A stretch of DNA of 33,763 bases from assembly GCA_009786685.1 (NCBI GenBank), contig WQRQ01000019.1, positions 1 to 33,763 of the forward strand, given 5' to 3'. Shown in pieces: positions 1-8,837 of the stretch; within the stretch, counting starts at the first letter, position 1, and the number at the start of each line of letters is the position of its first letter. A program made the translations under genes and the position numbers. The notes below the pieces were generated by a model, which searched no databases, was not told the origin of the DNA, and saw only the letters and a list, made by a program, of their open reading frames with translations. The stretch comes from Defluviitaleaceae bacterium. GTDB taxonomy: Bacteria > Bacillota > Clostridia > Lachnospirales > WQUN01.

Positions 1-34
1 ACCTTTTGTTCACAAAAGGTTTTCCCCCAAGGTC
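1..34. repeat. Palindromic repeat, left copy (cut by window edge)
   Basis: ACCTTTTG and CAAAAGGT form a perfect 8-bp stem with a TTCA loop at 1-20, followed by TTTTCCCCCAAGGTCT. The right arm and its flank closely resemble the palindrome inside recO at 15898-15933 (AAAAG, then TTTCCCCCA, then GGTCT), so the two are probably copies of one dispersed repeat. It lies just past the 3' end of the leftward carboxypeptidase gene and may also act as its terminator. The left part is missing from the window. Confidence 0.5.
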
Positions 35-38
35 TCCA

Positions 39-1184
39 TTAATTGTTAAAAACCCATCTCTTAAACAACCGATTCATCATTTCACCGGCGGATACACGCT
101 CTATATCCTCCGGGATTATAAGCTCGCTGCGGCCTACTTCTGTGCCTTCCCATGTGTATATTACTTCGCCTGCGGTTGTGCCTGCGGGTAGGGGAGCGTC
201 AAGGGCTTCTGCGATTATTACTTCGCCGTCGAGGGTTACATGTTTGCCTTTTGGCGCGAGCATGTTTACTTGCTCTTTTATTACTACGGGTGAGGATTCT
301 GTCGCACCTTTGTAGATTTTAATTTCGCCCATGGGTGTGCCTGTTTCTTCTTTGGCGATGAGGGCGTAGTTGGCGTATCCGTAGTCGAGCATTTTCATTG
401 CGCCGTCAAAGCGGATGGCGGGGTCGGGGGCGGCCAAGACGACGGCGATTAGCTGCATTCCCTCCTTTTCGGCGGTGGCAGAAATGCAGTAGAGGGCTTG
501 GGAAGTTGAGCCGGTTTTCAGGCCTGTCGCACCCGAGTAGCTACGAATTAAGCGGTTTGTGTTTGTTAGTCCGAATTCTTCTTCGCCGCGAGCGGTTTTG
601 TGCGTGATGGTATCTAGGCGGGTTTTTGTGTAGTCGAATACCTCGGGGTATTTTATTATTAGCTCACGCGACATAAGTGCGATATCGTGTGCGGTAGTGA
701 GGTGGCCGTCGGCGTCCAGCCCGCACGCGTTTGCGAAGTTGGTGTTTTCCATGCCAAGCGCACGTGCCTTGTTATTCATTTGTGTAACGAATGCCTCCTC
801 GCTGCCCGCGACAAATTCCGCCATGGCAACGGCGGCGTCGTTTGCGGAAGCGATTACGATGGATTTTGTGAGGTCGCGCACGGTTTGTCGTTCCTCCTGC
901 TCCAAGAAAATCTGCGAGCCGCCCATGGAAGCCGCGTGCGCACTTACGGTGACAACATCGTCCCATTTTATACGCTCTTGGGCGAGGGCCTCGTAGATGA
1001 GCAGCATTGTCATAACTTTTGTAACAGAAGCGGGTGGAAGCTTTTCATGTGCGTTAAATTCGTGCAAAACCTTGCCCGTCTCCGCCTCCATGAGAAGGCT
1101 CGCCTTCGCGTCAATGGAGACGGTGGCCAGTGCAGGGGTGGAAATCAGCGCGATTAACAGCGCGGTAAAAAATAATTTTTTCAT
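39..1184 (-). CDS. dacF: D-alanyl-D-alanine carboxypeptidase (PBP5/DacF type)
   Basis: Low-molecular-weight penicillin-binding protein that removes the terminal D-alanine from peptidoglycan stem peptides outside the membrane. The 381-residue product starts with a signal peptide (residues 1-20, Lys-Lys then a hydrophobic core ending ALA). It carries all three active-site motifs of the family: SVTK with the nucleophile Ser53, SAN at 113-115 and KTG at 223-225. A C-terminal beta domain follows, and the last 17 residues form an amphipathic, basic and aromatic stretch typical of membrane anchoring. Length is normal. The gene follows ftsZ in the same direction. Its ribosome binding site AGGAAGG (1202-1196) lies inside a hairpin, so translation may be controlled. 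The family is certain; dacF rather than dacA is a best guess. Confidence 0.93.
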   Translation of the reverse strand: MKKLFFTALLIALISTPALATVSIDAKASLLMEAETGKVLHEFNAHEKLPPASVTKVMTMLLIYEALAQERIKWDDVVTVSAHAASMGGSQIFLEQEERQTVRDLTKSIVIASANDAAVAMAEFVAGSEEAFVTQMNNKARALGMENTNFANACGLDADGHLTTAHDIALMSRELIIKYPEVFDYTKTRLDTITHKTARGEEEFGLTNTNRLIRSYSGATGLKTGSTSQALYCISATAEKEGMQLIAVVLAAPDPAIRFDGAMKMLDYGYANYALIAKEETGTPMGEIKIYKGATESSPVVIKEQVNMLAPKGKHVTLDGEVIIAEALDAPLPAGTTAGEVIYTWEGTEVGRSELIIPEDIERVSAGEMMNRLFKRWVFNN

Positions 1185-1188
1185 GTAA

Positions 1189-1230
1189 AAAAAGTCCTTC
1201 CTGTGTGTTTAAACATAGGTTGGACTTTTT
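1189..1230 (-). terminator. Hairpin between ftsZ and dacF, overlapping the dacF RBS
   Basis: On the minus strand AAAAAGTCC (1230-1222) pairs with GGACTTTTT (1197-1189), with an inner CCT/AGG pairing. The descending arm ends in a T-run, so the structure resembles an intrinsic terminator for ftsZ. The 3' arm also contains part of the dacF ribosome binding site, so it could instead hide the RBS of a read-through transcript. No good separate promoter for dacF was seen. Confidence 0.55.
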
Positions 1231-1250
1231 GAGAATTTTTATGCATTTAT

Positions 1251-2420
1251 TTACGGTCTATCCGTACGTTTTTTCCAGTCTCTCAGGAATGGTGGAGTTA
1301 TGTCTTCGTTTATGAGTCGGAAGTTGGATTCGCGGATGGGTTGCAGTTCTTCGCGTTCTTCCAGTGCTTCTTGGATTTCCGGTGGGCGGTCGTTTGCGTT
1401 TGCTGCTGCGGGTCTGGCGTAGGGGTCTGCGGGGCGGCGTTGCTGACTGCCCGCTGACAGGGCTTCTTCTTCGTCGAGACCGGTGGCTACTACGGTTACG
1501 CGTACTTCGTCTTTCAGCGAATCATCTATTGTCGCGCCAAACATTACCTCGGCGTCGGGGTCAAGTGCAGAGCCTACAAAGTTTGCGGCGGCGGAGAGGT
1601 CTTTCAGACCCATGCTTGCGTCGCCTGTAAAGCTTATGATTACGGCCTTCGCGCCGCTGATGGAAGTTTCGAGCAGTGGGCTGTTGATGGCCTCTTTAAT
1701 TGCGGTTTCGATTTTGTTTTTGCCGGAAGCGCGGCCGATACCCATATGGGCAACGCCTTGGTCTTCCATTACCGTACGAACGTCGGCAAAGTCGAGGTTT
1801 ACAAGGCCGTCATCGAGGATAACGCCGCTTATTCCTACTACGCCTTGGTGCAAAACTTCGTCTGCGCGTCGGAATGCGTCTACGAGAGAAACGTCGTCGC
1901 CTACGATGGTGAGCAGACGCTCGTTGGGGATAATTACTAATGTATCAACGTGTTTGCGGAGTTCTGTGATGCCTGCGAGGGCGTTGCGCATACGTGGGCC
2001 GCCTTCGAAGGAGAAGGGCTTTGTGACTACGCCTACGGTGAGGATGCCCATTTCGCGGGCGATTTCTGCGATTACGGGGGCTGCGCCTGTGCCTGTGCCG
2101 CCGCCCATGCCCGCTGTGATAAACAGGAGGTCGGTTTGCTCGATGGCATTGGCGAGGATTTCGCGGGTTTCGTCTGCGGCTTTGCGGCCTTTTTCGGGCT
2201 TACCGCCCGCGCCGAGGCCGCGTGTGAGTTTTTCTCCCAATTGTATACGAATAGAAGCCTTGGACTTAGCCAACGCCCTATTATCCGTGTTTGCAGAAAT
2301 AAACTCTATGTTTGTAATGCCGCCTTCTACCATGCGGTCTACGGCGTTTCCGCCGCCGCCGCCGACGCCTATTACTTTAATCCGAGCTTTGAGTTCTTGT
2401 GTGTTATCAATATCAATCAC
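1251..2420 (-). CDS. ftsZ: Cell division GTPase FtsZ
   Basis: Tubulin-like GTPase that polymerises into the Z-ring at mid-cell. The glycine-rich GTP site ([12 protein letters not shown]) is near the N-terminus, the tubulin signature GGGTGTG is at about residues 106-112, and the NLDFADV synergy loop near residue 200 supplies catalytic aspartate to the neighbouring subunit. A variable linker leads to a conserved C-terminal tail ([11 protein letters not shown]) of the type that binds FtsA, SepF or ZapA. I chose the GTG at 2420: GGGGG stands 7 nt upstream and the protein then begins MIDIDNTQ. The upstream TTG at 2438 lies before this RBS. The product is 389 residues. A strong promoter is present at 2469-2497. 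No other division genes are adjacent in the window. Confidence 0.97.
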   Translation of the reverse strand: MIDIDNTQELKARIKVIGVGGGGGNAVDRMVEGGITNIEFISANTDNRALAKSKASIRIQLGEKLTRGLGAGGKPEKGRKAADETREILANAIEQTDLLFITAGMGGGTGTGAAPVIAEIAREMGILTVGVVTKPFSFEGGPRMRNALAGITELRKHVDTLVIIPNERLLTIVGDDVSLVDAFRRADEVLHQGVVGISGVILDDGLVNLDFADVRTVMEDQGVAHMGIGRASGKNKIETAIKEAINSPLLETSISGAKAVIISFTGDASMGLKDLSAAANFVGSALDPDAEVMFGATIDDSLKDEVRVTVVATGLDEEEALSAGSQQRRPADPYARPAAANANDRPPEIQEALEEREELQPIRESNFRLINEDITPPFLRDWKKRTDRP

Positions 2421-2468
2421 GTAAGTACCCCCGAACAAAATAAATTCGAATAAATTTCATCTCATTTA

Positions 2469-2497
2469 ATAATACACAAAATATCGAAAGTTGTCCA
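2469..2497 (-). promoter_or_regulatory. ftsZ promoter
   Basis: Minus-strand TGGACA (2497-2492), a 17-nt spacer and TATTAT (2474-2469); each hexamer matches sigma-A consensus at 5 of 6 positions. The spacer has weak ACAA/TTGT symmetry like the promoters of rpsB, asnS and the signalling operon. It lies just past the stop of the upstream flavoprotein gene, so ftsZ is probably its own transcription unit. Confidence 0.65.
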
Positions 2498-2499
2498 CA

Positions 2500-3375
2500 C
2501 TAATTTTCACGTAAAGTTTTTACAATAGACAAACCTGCCTCTGCGCCGTCGTGTACGGCCTTTGCGATTTGCGCGAGGCCGCCTGTGCAGTCGCCTGCCG
2601 CCCATATCCCGGGGATTGTTGTGTACTTTTGTGCGTCGGTTTTTATTGCGTCCGCGGATATTTCCGCGCCTAGCTTACGTGCAAGCTCCGTGCCGCCTGC
2701 GACGCCGAGGGCGATAAAAAGCCCGGAAATCGGGATTTTTTCTTGGTTTTCCAAAATCACACCTTGCAAAACCTCGTTTTTTATCAGCCCTGAAGAAATC
2801 CCACCAAAAACATCCAAAATTTTCTCCCTGCGAATCAAAACGGCGTCGGGAAATGCAACAGAAGGCTCCTCCCCGTCCGTAAGAAGCGTAACAGAAGCCG
2901 CAAGCGGCAACAAATCGTTAACCTCATGCAAGGCATACGCGCCGCTGCCAAGCACGGCGACATCCTTTCCGCGATAAAAAAATCCGTCGCATATGGCGCA
3001 GTAGCTTACGCCGCGCCCCTCGAATTTTTCACCGATTGAATTTTTACGGCTCGCGCCCGTAGCGATCAAAACCGCTCGCGCTTCAAAGGATTTTTTAGCC
3101 GTCTCCACGGTAAAAACGTCGCTTTCGTCATTCTTTTTAATGTTAACCACTTCGTCGCGGATGATTTTTACGCCAAATTTTTTCGCTTGGCGCAGGCCTT
3201 TTTCTACGAGGGATTTTCCTTTTATTTTTGTAAAGCCGTAAAAGTTTTCTACGTCGGCGTTTTCCAGCGCGCCGTGATTTTTGTAGATTATTGTCGTATT
3301 AAAGCCCGCTCGGGCGGTGTAAATTGCTGCCGTTACGCCCGCAGGGCCTCCGCCTATGATTAGTACGTCAATCAA
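2500..3375 (-). CDS. Thioredoxin-reductase-like flavoprotein without the NADPH arginine motif
   Basis: FAD disulfide oxidoreductase of the thioredoxin reductase family, 291 residues, somewhat short for TrxB. It has an N-terminal FAD fold ([17 protein letters not shown], from residue 8), a redox pair CAIC (Cys126, Cys129) followed by DGFF, a second nucleotide fold (GSGAYA), and the C-terminal FAD motif GIWAAGDC. The HRRxxxR motif that reads the NADPH 2'-phosphate is absent; the corresponding stretch is LLTDGEEP. It may use NADH, or belong to the ferredoxin-dependent flavin thioredoxin reductases known in clostridia. It starts with TTG overlapping the asnS stop by 4 nt, implying translational coupling. 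The family is secure; the electron donor is inference. Confidence 0.82.
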   Translation of the reverse strand: MIDVLIIGGGPAGVTAAIYTARAGFNTTIIYKNHGALENADVENFYGFTKIKGKSLVEKGLRQAKKFGVKIIRDEVVNIKKNDESDVFTVETAKKSFEARAVLIATGASRKNSIGEKFEGRGVSYCAICDGFFYRGKDVAVLGSGAYALHEVNDLLPLAASVTLLTDGEEPSVAFPDAVLIRREKILDVFGGISSGLIKNEVLQGVILENQEKIPISGLFIALGVAGGTELARKLGAEISADAIKTDAQKYTTIPGIWAAGDCTGGLAQIAKAVHDGAEAGLSIVKTLREN

Positions 3376-4757
3376 AACGACATATTCCCGACTGTGCGGG
3401 GGTATGCGATTACGTCGCGAATATTTTTCATGCCCGTGAGGTACATGATTAGCCGCTCAAAGCCAAGCCCAAAGCCCGCGTGCTTTACCCCGCCAAAGTT
3501 GCGCAAATCCATATACCAGTCGTAGTCTTTCGGGTTTAGCCCAAATTTTTTTATGCTCTCTTCCAGCACCTCCGGACGTTCTTCGCGTTGGCTTCCGCCG
3601 ATAAGCTCGCCTACGCCGGGGACAAGCAGGTCGGCAGCGGCTACGGTTTTTCCGTCCTCGTTTACGCGCATGTAAAACGCCTTTATATCACGCGGATAGT
3701 CGGTGAGATAAACGGGTCCGTTGTAAACTTCTTCGCAGATATAGCGTTCGTGTTCGGTTTGCAAATCCGCACCCCATTTTACCGGGAACTCGAATTTCTT
3801 ACCGGATTTTAACAACACATCAATAGCCTTGGTATAAGAAAGACGCGTAAACTCTGCCGCCACGATAGCTTTTAGCCTATCCGTCAGTCCTTTTTCTATC
3901 CACTCGTTAAAAAATTCCATTTCTTCTGGTGCATGTTCCAGCACGTAATTTATCACGTATTTAAGCATTGCTTCGGCAGTCTCAAGGTAATTGTCAAGGT
4001 CGGCAAAAGCCATTTCCGGCTCAATCATCCAAAACTCGGCGGCGTGGGTCGTAGTATTGGAGTTCTCGGAGCGGAAGGTAGGCCCAAAGGTATAAACATC
4101 GCGCAAAGCCAAGCAAAACGGCTCCACCGCAAGCTGTCCGCTAACGGTAAGGTGCGCCTCCTTGCCAAAAAAATCCTTACTAAAATCCGCCTCACCCGCA
4201 GGAAGCGTTGTCACCCGAAACATCTCCCCCGCGCCCTCGCAGTCGCTCCCCGTAAGAATAGGAGTATGAATATAAACAAAGTTACGCTTTTGAAAAAACT
4301 CATGTATAGCGTGCGCCGCAAGCGACCGCACACGAAAAACAGCCGCAAACGTGTTTGTCCGAGGCCGCAAATGCGCGATTGTGCGCAAAAACTCAAACCC
4401 GTGACGTTTCTTTTGCAAAACGTAGTCGGGCGGGCAAGAGCCTTCCAATGTAATTTTCTCGGCCTTTATCTCAAAGGGCTGCTTTGCGCCGGGGCTTTCC
4501 ACCACAGTCCCTTCAACAGAAATACAAGAGCCTACACCAAGCTTTACAGCCTCGTCAAAATTTAGGCCATTTGGTTGAAGGATTACTTCAAGTACTATTT
4601 GCACGGGCTTAAAGAAGCTTCCGTCATTAAGTTCAATAAATCCCAAATTTTTATTATTACGCGATGTGCGAATCCATCCGCCCACGATAACTTTTTTCCC
4701 AATAAATTTGCCCGCGTCTTGGTACAAATCCTTCAGACGTGTGTACACATTAATCAT
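3372..4757 (-). CDS. asnS: Asparaginyl-tRNA synthetase
   Basis: Class IIb aminoacyl-tRNA synthetase that charges tRNA-Asn with asparagine in the cytoplasm. The 461-residue protein has an N-terminal OB-fold anticodon-binding domain (about 15-110, with [22 protein letters not shown]), then the class II catalytic core: motif 2 around [21 protein letters not shown] and motif 3 [15 protein letters not shown] near the C-terminus. The asparagine-specific form is favoured by overall length and by the match to AsnS rather than the longer AspS with its GAD insertion. The gene has its own promoter (4783-4810), and its last bases overlap the start of the flavoprotein, so the two form a small operon. Confidence 0.95.
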   Translation of the reverse strand: MINVYTRLKDLYQDAGKFIGKKVIVGGWIRTSRNNKNLGFIELNDGSFFKPVQIVLEVILQPNGLNFDEAVKLGVGSCISVEGTVVESPGAKQPFEIKAEKITLEGSCPPDYVLQKKRHGFEFLRTIAHLRPRTNTFAAVFRVRSLAAHAIHEFFQKRNFVYIHTPILTGSDCEGAGEMFRVTTLPAGEADFSKDFFGKEAHLTVSGQLAVEPFCLALRDVYTFGPTFRSENSNTTTHAAEFWMIEPEMAFADLDNYLETAEAMLKYVINYVLEHAPEEMEFFNEWIEKGLTDRLKAIVAAEFTRLSYTKAIDVLLKSGKKFEFPVKWGADLQTEHERYICEEVYNGPVYLTDYPRDIKAFYMRVNEDGKTVAAADLLVPGVGELIGGSQREERPEVLEESIKKFGLNPKDYDWYMDLRNFGGVKHAGFGLGFERLIMYLTGMKNIRDVIAYPRTVGNMSF

Positions 4758-4782
4758 CCTCTTTCAGTGATATTGCGTCTAC

Positions 4783-4810
4783 TTTATGATATTTCCCCGG
4801 GAATTGTCAA
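4783..4810 (-). promoter_or_regulatory. asnS promoter with embedded palindrome
   Basis: Minus-strand TTGACA (4810-4805), a 16-nt spacer and CATAAA (4788-4783). The stretch 4788-4808 is a 21-nt imperfect palindrome whose outer arms are GACA (part of the -35 box) and TATC, touching the -10 box. Promoters at 14084-14111 and 18775-18803 share this layout. No T-box leader is visible: only about 25 nt separate the -10 box from the start codon. Confidence 0.6.
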
Positions 4811-4818
4811 GGTATCAT

Positions 4819-4842
4819 AAAATCGTGCATTCACACGATTTT
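4819..4842 (-). terminator. Terminator of the signalling operon
   Basis: AAAATCGTG, a 6-nt loop and CACGATTTT form a perfect 9-bp hairpin, near-symmetrical on both strands. It lies between the end of the last signalling gene and the asnS -35 box, so it can end the upstream operon just before asnS begins. Confidence 0.6.
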
Positions 4843-4865
4843 GGTTTTAATGTTAAAGTTTTTGC

Positions 4866-4910
4866 CTCGCTTTTTTCAAAAAGCGAGTGGGGTTTGGGGC
4901 AAAGCCCCAA
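4866..4910. repeat. Two adjacent inverted repeats downstream of the signalling operon
   Basis: CTCGCTTTTT and AAAAAGCGAG form a 10-bp stem around TC (4866-4887). TTGGGGC and GCCCCAA form a 7-bp stem around AAA (4894-4910). The pair begins directly after the stop codon of the last signalling gene. This arrangement is typical of dispersed intergenic palindromes and may also terminate transcription. No related copy was found elsewhere in the window. Confidence 0.5.
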
Positions 4911-4911
4911 A

Positions 4912-7092
4912 TTAGATTTGCGTAAGCTTTTCAATAATATCTGCGTAATCCATGCTGTCTGCGGCTTCTCTTATCCATGTTACAAGCTCGCCGCCTTTGG
5001 CGTATTCGAAGCTGTCAAGCTCTGCGATTATTTTATCAATTTCATTTAAATCATTGCGTTTGCATGATTCGAGTAGCGCGTCTAATAATTGGGGGGATGG
5101 TTCGTCGGCGTGTGCTTTTTGTTTTTGGGCTTCCAGGTAGGTAATAACCTTGCTGATATCCGCCAAAAGCTTATTAACATTTTCTATAAAGTCCGAGTTA
5201 AGCGCGTGGATTACGTCGTATTTTTCATTTTTGGCGGCGTTTTCCAGTATATTTGCCAAATTTGCCGTCTCGTCTGCGCAAATGCCGTAGCAAGAGCCAC
5301 GTATGCCATGCACCGATGTGATATATTCGGAGGTGTCGTCTGTGATACCTAGCTCCGCTTTTTGCAAAATCTGCGGGACGTTTTGTGCAAACATACGCAG
5401 TACATCCAGATAAATGCCTATGTCGCCAAATTTTTGGACGCCCCTGTTTATGTTAATGCTTTCGATATCAAAATCCAAAGCTATGGTTTGTTTGGGTTGT
5501 GCAACGAAAAGAGTACTGTCGCTCGCCACCCACTTTCTTATGATTGTGTCCAGCTTAAACGAATCTATCGGCTTTGAAAGATACCCCTGAAATCCCGAGC
5601 GCAAAAACATTTCTTCGTTACCTACGAGTGCGTTTGCGGTAAAGGCGATGATGGGAATATCATTTGCGGATTCAATTTCCCTTATGTGGCGGGTAGTCTC
5701 GATACCGTCCATGCCGGGCATCATATGGTCCATTAAAATAATGTCGTAGCTTATGTCGCTGTTTTTTACTGCGTCGATGGCTTCCGGGCCGCTTCGTACG
5801 CAGTCGGTTTTTACGCCGTATCGCTTTAGCATACCGACGGCAACCTCCAGGTTTACGTCCACGTCGTCTACGACCAAAATACGGGCGCACGACAAATCAA
5901 GCGGCGGTAGTTTTTCTACCTCGCTTTGCATTTGCTCGTAATAGCATAGGTTTTGGAGACTGTGGATAATTTCCGGGGTAAGAATTTCTTCGGATACTAA
6001 CTGCTGTTTAATCAGTACAGAAAAAATGCTGCCCTTGCCGTATTCGCTTTGGACTATGAGGCTGCCTTCCATCAGTTCGCAAAGCCTGTGCGCGATAGAT
6101 AATCCCAGACCCGTGCCCACTATTTTGCGGTTGGCAGTCATGTCTGCCTGCATATAGTCGTCAAAAATATGAGACAGCTCCTCCGACCGTATACCAATCC
6201 CGGTATCTTTTACAGAAAAACCCACCAAAACAGTATTGTTTTCTCGGGTGCTTGTGATTTCAAGCTCCACCGAGCCTTTTTGTGTATATTTGAATGCATT
6301 GGAAAGTAGATTGTTTAAAACCTGCTTAACCCGCAGCTCGTCACCAAAAAGTTTAGCCGGGAAATCCTCGCCTATCGTAAGTACAAAATCTATGTCTTTT
6401 TCATTCCTGTGCAGTATGCTTTGTGTTGTCGCGTCACTAATCATATGTGCGGCGTCATATTCTGTTCGGATAAAATCAAATTTACCGGATTCTATTTTCG
6501 AGACATCCAAAATATCGCTGATTATACTAAGCAGCGTTGTCCCGGCTTTTTTTATATTTACAAGGTTATAGTAATTTGTACCCGGGTCCTCGAGTGATAT
6601 TTCGGACAAGCCGAGTATGGCGTTTAGCGGCGTGCGCATTTCGTGGCTCATTACGGCGATAAATGCCGATTTTGCTTCGTTTGCGGCGAGCAGCTCCCGT
6701 TTCTGTTTTTGCAAAAGAATTTGTACGTCAACGCGCATTTTTAATACTTCTAAAAAAAACGGCTTTTTAATATAATCGACCGCACCCTCACGCAGAGCGC
6801 GCAACTCGCTCTCGGAGTCGTTTTCTGCCGTCAAAAAAACAACCGGGATATTTTCGGTTTTTTCATTCGACTTTAGCATTTTGATGGCGGCATAGCCGTC
6901 GATATCGGGCATCATAATGTCGAGCAGTATTAAAGAGGGTGTCATCTCTTCCAAAAGCTCAAACATCATCTTGCCCGATATCGCTGCGTAAATGATATAC
7001 TCGCCGCCAAGGGCAGCGGCCACCATCTCTAGGATGATTGCGCTGTCATCGACTATAAAAATAATTTCTTGTTCGCCACTTGCGACGTTCAT
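4912..7092 (-). CDS. Cytosolic hybrid histidine kinase, REC-HisKA-HATPase-REC-HPt (second copy)
   Basis: Multi-domain phosphorelay protein of 726 residues with no membrane segment. In order: an N-terminal receiver with phospho-acceptor Asp58 (LLDIMMPDIDG) and Lys110; a dimerisation domain with His150 (SHEMRTPLNA); an ATPase domain with N-box Asn265, G1 DTGIG (296-300) and G2 GTGLG (326-330); a second receiver with Asp455 (MDHMMPGMDG); and an HPt domain with His595 (SVHGIRGSCYG). All key residues are present, so an internal His-Asp-His relay is possible. The N-terminal receiver suggests control by another kinase or HPt. Domain order and sequence are close to the first gene of the cluster, so the two are paralogues. 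It starts 10 nt after the hydrogenase-like gene, with AAGGGG upstream. No DNA-binding output is present, and the target is unknown. Confidence 0.9.
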   Translation of the reverse strand: MNVASGEQEIIFIVDDSAIILEMVAAALGGEYIIYAAISGKMMFELLEEMTPSLILLDIMMPDIDGYAAIKMLKSNEKTENIPVVFLTAENDSESELRALREGAVDYIKKPFFLEVLKMRVDVQILLQKQKRELLAANEAKSAFIAVMSHEMRTPLNAILGLSEISLEDPGTNYYNLVNIKKAGTTLLSIISDILDVSKIESGKFDFIRTEYDAAHMISDATTQSILHRNEKDIDFVLTIGEDFPAKLFGDELRVKQVLNNLLSNAFKYTQKGSVELEITSTRENNTVLVGFSVKDTGIGIRSEELSHIFDDYMQADMTANRKIVGTGLGLSIAHRLCELMEGSLIVQSEYGKGSIFSVLIKQQLVSEEILTPEIIHSLQNLCYYEQMQSEVEKLPPLDLSCARILVVDDVDVNLEVAVGMLKRYGVKTDCVRSGPEAIDAVKNSDISYDIILMDHMMPGMDGIETTRHIREIESANDIPIIAFTANALVGNEEMFLRSGFQGYLSKPIDSFKLDTIIRKWVASDSTLFVAQPKQTIALDFDIESININRGVQKFGDIGIYLDVLRMFAQNVPQILQKAELGITDDTSEYITSVHGIRGSCYGICADETANLANILENAAKNEKYDVIHALNSDFIENVNKLLADISKVITYLEAQKQKAHADEPSPQLLDALLESCKRNDLNEIDKIIAELDSFEYAKGGELVTWIREAADSMDYADIIEKLTQI

Positions 7093-7102
7093 GGGTTACC
7101 CC

Positions 7103-8818
7103 TTATTGTTTGCTATCATGCTGAACGGTTTCTATAATGGAATTTAGGCTTTGGCTCATTACGGAGATACTGATATGAGCCTTGTCGTAGTTTTCTGCAA
7201 TGCTGGCAATCAGCTCATTTACAGCCGAAATCGAAGTGAGTGATTGGTCAGAAATAGCGTCCGACTCGGATACAACCTCTTTCGATTTTGCGGCAAGCGC
7301 ACGTACTTCTTCCGCGACCACGGCGAAGGCTTTGCCTGCTTCGCCTGCGCGTGCGGCCTCTATAGAAGCATTTAGCGCGACAAGGTTTGTAGACATGGCA
7401 ATAGAAAGAATATTTGACGAAATGGTTTTGAATTTTTCAAAGCCATCATTAAGAGTAGCCATGCACTCGGCAATTTGGGCTGATTTGCCTTTGATGTTTT
7501 CGATATCCTTCAAAAGAAGGTTCGCGCTGTCCACGTTGGATATCGCGATATCCAAAACGCCTACGATTTCTTCGTTAAGCATTTGGATACAGTTTTGTGA
7601 GATATTGTCGCCGGCGACTATACTCCTTGCCATTTCGTGGCAGGTGTCGCAGCCGCACGCACCGCAGTCAAATGTTTTTTGACGCTCGGTGGATTTGCCC
7701 ATGGTCTTGTAGCCTTTTTCTATTTGTGCCTCGGTAAATACCCGCTGGGCTACGTTTTGCGGTCTGTAAGTCCTTATAAAGTCGTTCATGTTAAGCTTTT
7801 GGTCGTAATGGCTTAGCAGCTCGTTGTAATGGTCACGGTCGTAGGACTGTGCCACGGCTCTTCTGCCTTCCTCCATGATGGAGCTTGTTTCAAAGCGGCT
7901 TGCGGTATGCTCCACCGCCGTACCAAGGTTACAGCCCTCGCCGCAGTTTAGTACGTCAAAAACTGTGGGCAGGTATTCTTCTTTTTCTTCCGCGTAGGCG
8001 TCGATAGCTTCGTATACTACGCCATGGCCTTCTGCTTGGTCTACGCGCAGAGTCTTTCCGAAATAAAACTGCATATTGTCCTTCAATCCGCCCGGCATGG
8101 AATACAAACGCCCAAACGCCGCCTCGGGATGGTCAAATTTAGCGTCGTAGTCCGGCAGAATTATATCGTTGTCGCGCACGTATTCGAACAAACGCTTAAA
8201 CGTAATGTTATATTTTATTTGGCCTGTGGCCTCAAACTCGTGGGATTTTGCTATACATGGTGATATCGCGGCTATACTGTCGGTTATCCTGTCGTGTTTT
8301 CTCATATATATCGCGGTACAAAGCATGGGGCTGTGTACGGGCGAAAGATATTTTACGATATTATGCTTATATTTTATGATATAGTCCACAATCGCGGGGC
8401 AGGGCTGAGTGATAACCGATTTTGGTTTTTTATCCTCGATGTAACGGATATGCGCCCATGTACATATGTCTGCGCCGATAGAAACGTCGTATATTGTCCT
8501 TACGCCCATTTGTTTTAGCCAAGCCAAAAGCCTGCCGCCCTCAGAATTAACATAAAGTGCGGGCGCGACAAGGAGCGAAATAGGCTCTCCATTTTTTAGG
8601 TCGTTCATAAAGCGTGCCATGTCGTCGTCGTAGTCTCTTACCTTGTGGCGGCAAGTAAACAAACAAAAGCCGCAAGCGATACATTTGTCCGAGTTTATCG
8701 AAACGCGTATTTGCCCTTCATCCGAAAAAACATGGTTGGCCCCCTCAATCGGGCATACACGGATACAGCGGTTACAGCCTACGCATTTTGATAAATCTTC
8801 ATTGATAAGTTTACGCAT
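7103..8818 (-). CDS. Ferredoxin / [FeFe]-hydrogenase-like / chemoreceptor fusion, putative H2 or redox sensor
   Basis: Soluble 571-residue fusion. Residues 1-60 hold two [4Fe-4S] motifs (Cys12, 15, 18, 22 and Cys46, 49, 52, 56). Residues about 75-300 are an [FeFe]-hydrogenase large-subunit domain with all four H-cluster cysteine ligands in place: Cys140 (TQPCPA), Cys188 (SPCIAKSHE), Cys292 and Cys296 (NCGEGCNLG). The proton-transfer cysteine expected before Cys140 is proline, which argues for sensing rather than turnover. Another four-cysteine motif (385, 388, 390, 393) leads into a methyl-accepting signalling domain (about 415-560) with a near-canonical tip, [20 protein letters not shown]. 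The architecture fits the putative sensory, chemotaxis-linked group C hydrogenases. GGGGGG precedes the ATG. It sits between a CheY-like gene and a hybrid kinase gene. The ligand and output are inference. Confidence 0.88.
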   Translation of the reverse strand: MRKLINEDLSKCVGCNRCIRVCPIEGANHVFSDEGQIRVSINSDKCIACGFCLFTCRHKVRDYDDDMARFMNDLKNGEPISLLVAPALYVNSEGGRLLAWLKQMGVRTIYDVSIGADICTWAHIRYIEDKKPKSVITQPCPAIVDYIIKYKHNIVKYLSPVHSPMLCTAIYMRKHDRITDSIAAISPCIAKSHEFEATGQIKYNITFKRLFEYVRDNDIILPDYDAKFDHPEAAFGRLYSMPGGLKDNMQFYFGKTLRVDQAEGHGVVYEAIDAYAEEKEEYLPTVFDVLNCGEGCNLGTAVEHTASRFETSSIMEEGRRAVAQSYDRDHYNELLSHYDQKLNMNDFIRTYRPQNVAQRVFTEAQIEKGYKTMGKSTERQKTFDCGACGCDTCHEMARSIVAGDNISQNCIQMLNEEIVGVLDIAISNVDSANLLLKDIENIKGKSAQIAECMATLNDGFEKFKTISSNILSIAMSTNLVALNASIEAARAGEAGKAFAVVAEEVRALAAKSKEVVSESDAISDQSLTSISAVNELIASIAENYDKAHISISVMSQSLNSIIETVQHDSKQ

Positions 8819-8837
8819 TATATATTCCCCCCAAAAG

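Noticed and set aside
1483-2424. 313-residue plus-strand open frame opposite ftsZ
   Set aside because: It is fully antisense to ftsZ, is rich in Ser/Pro/Arg from reversed codons, and has no RBS or family motif.
7103-8818. Calling the gene a catalytic [FeFe]-hydrogenase
   Set aside because: The proton-transfer cysteine is missing and a receptor signalling domain is attached, so a sensor is more likely.
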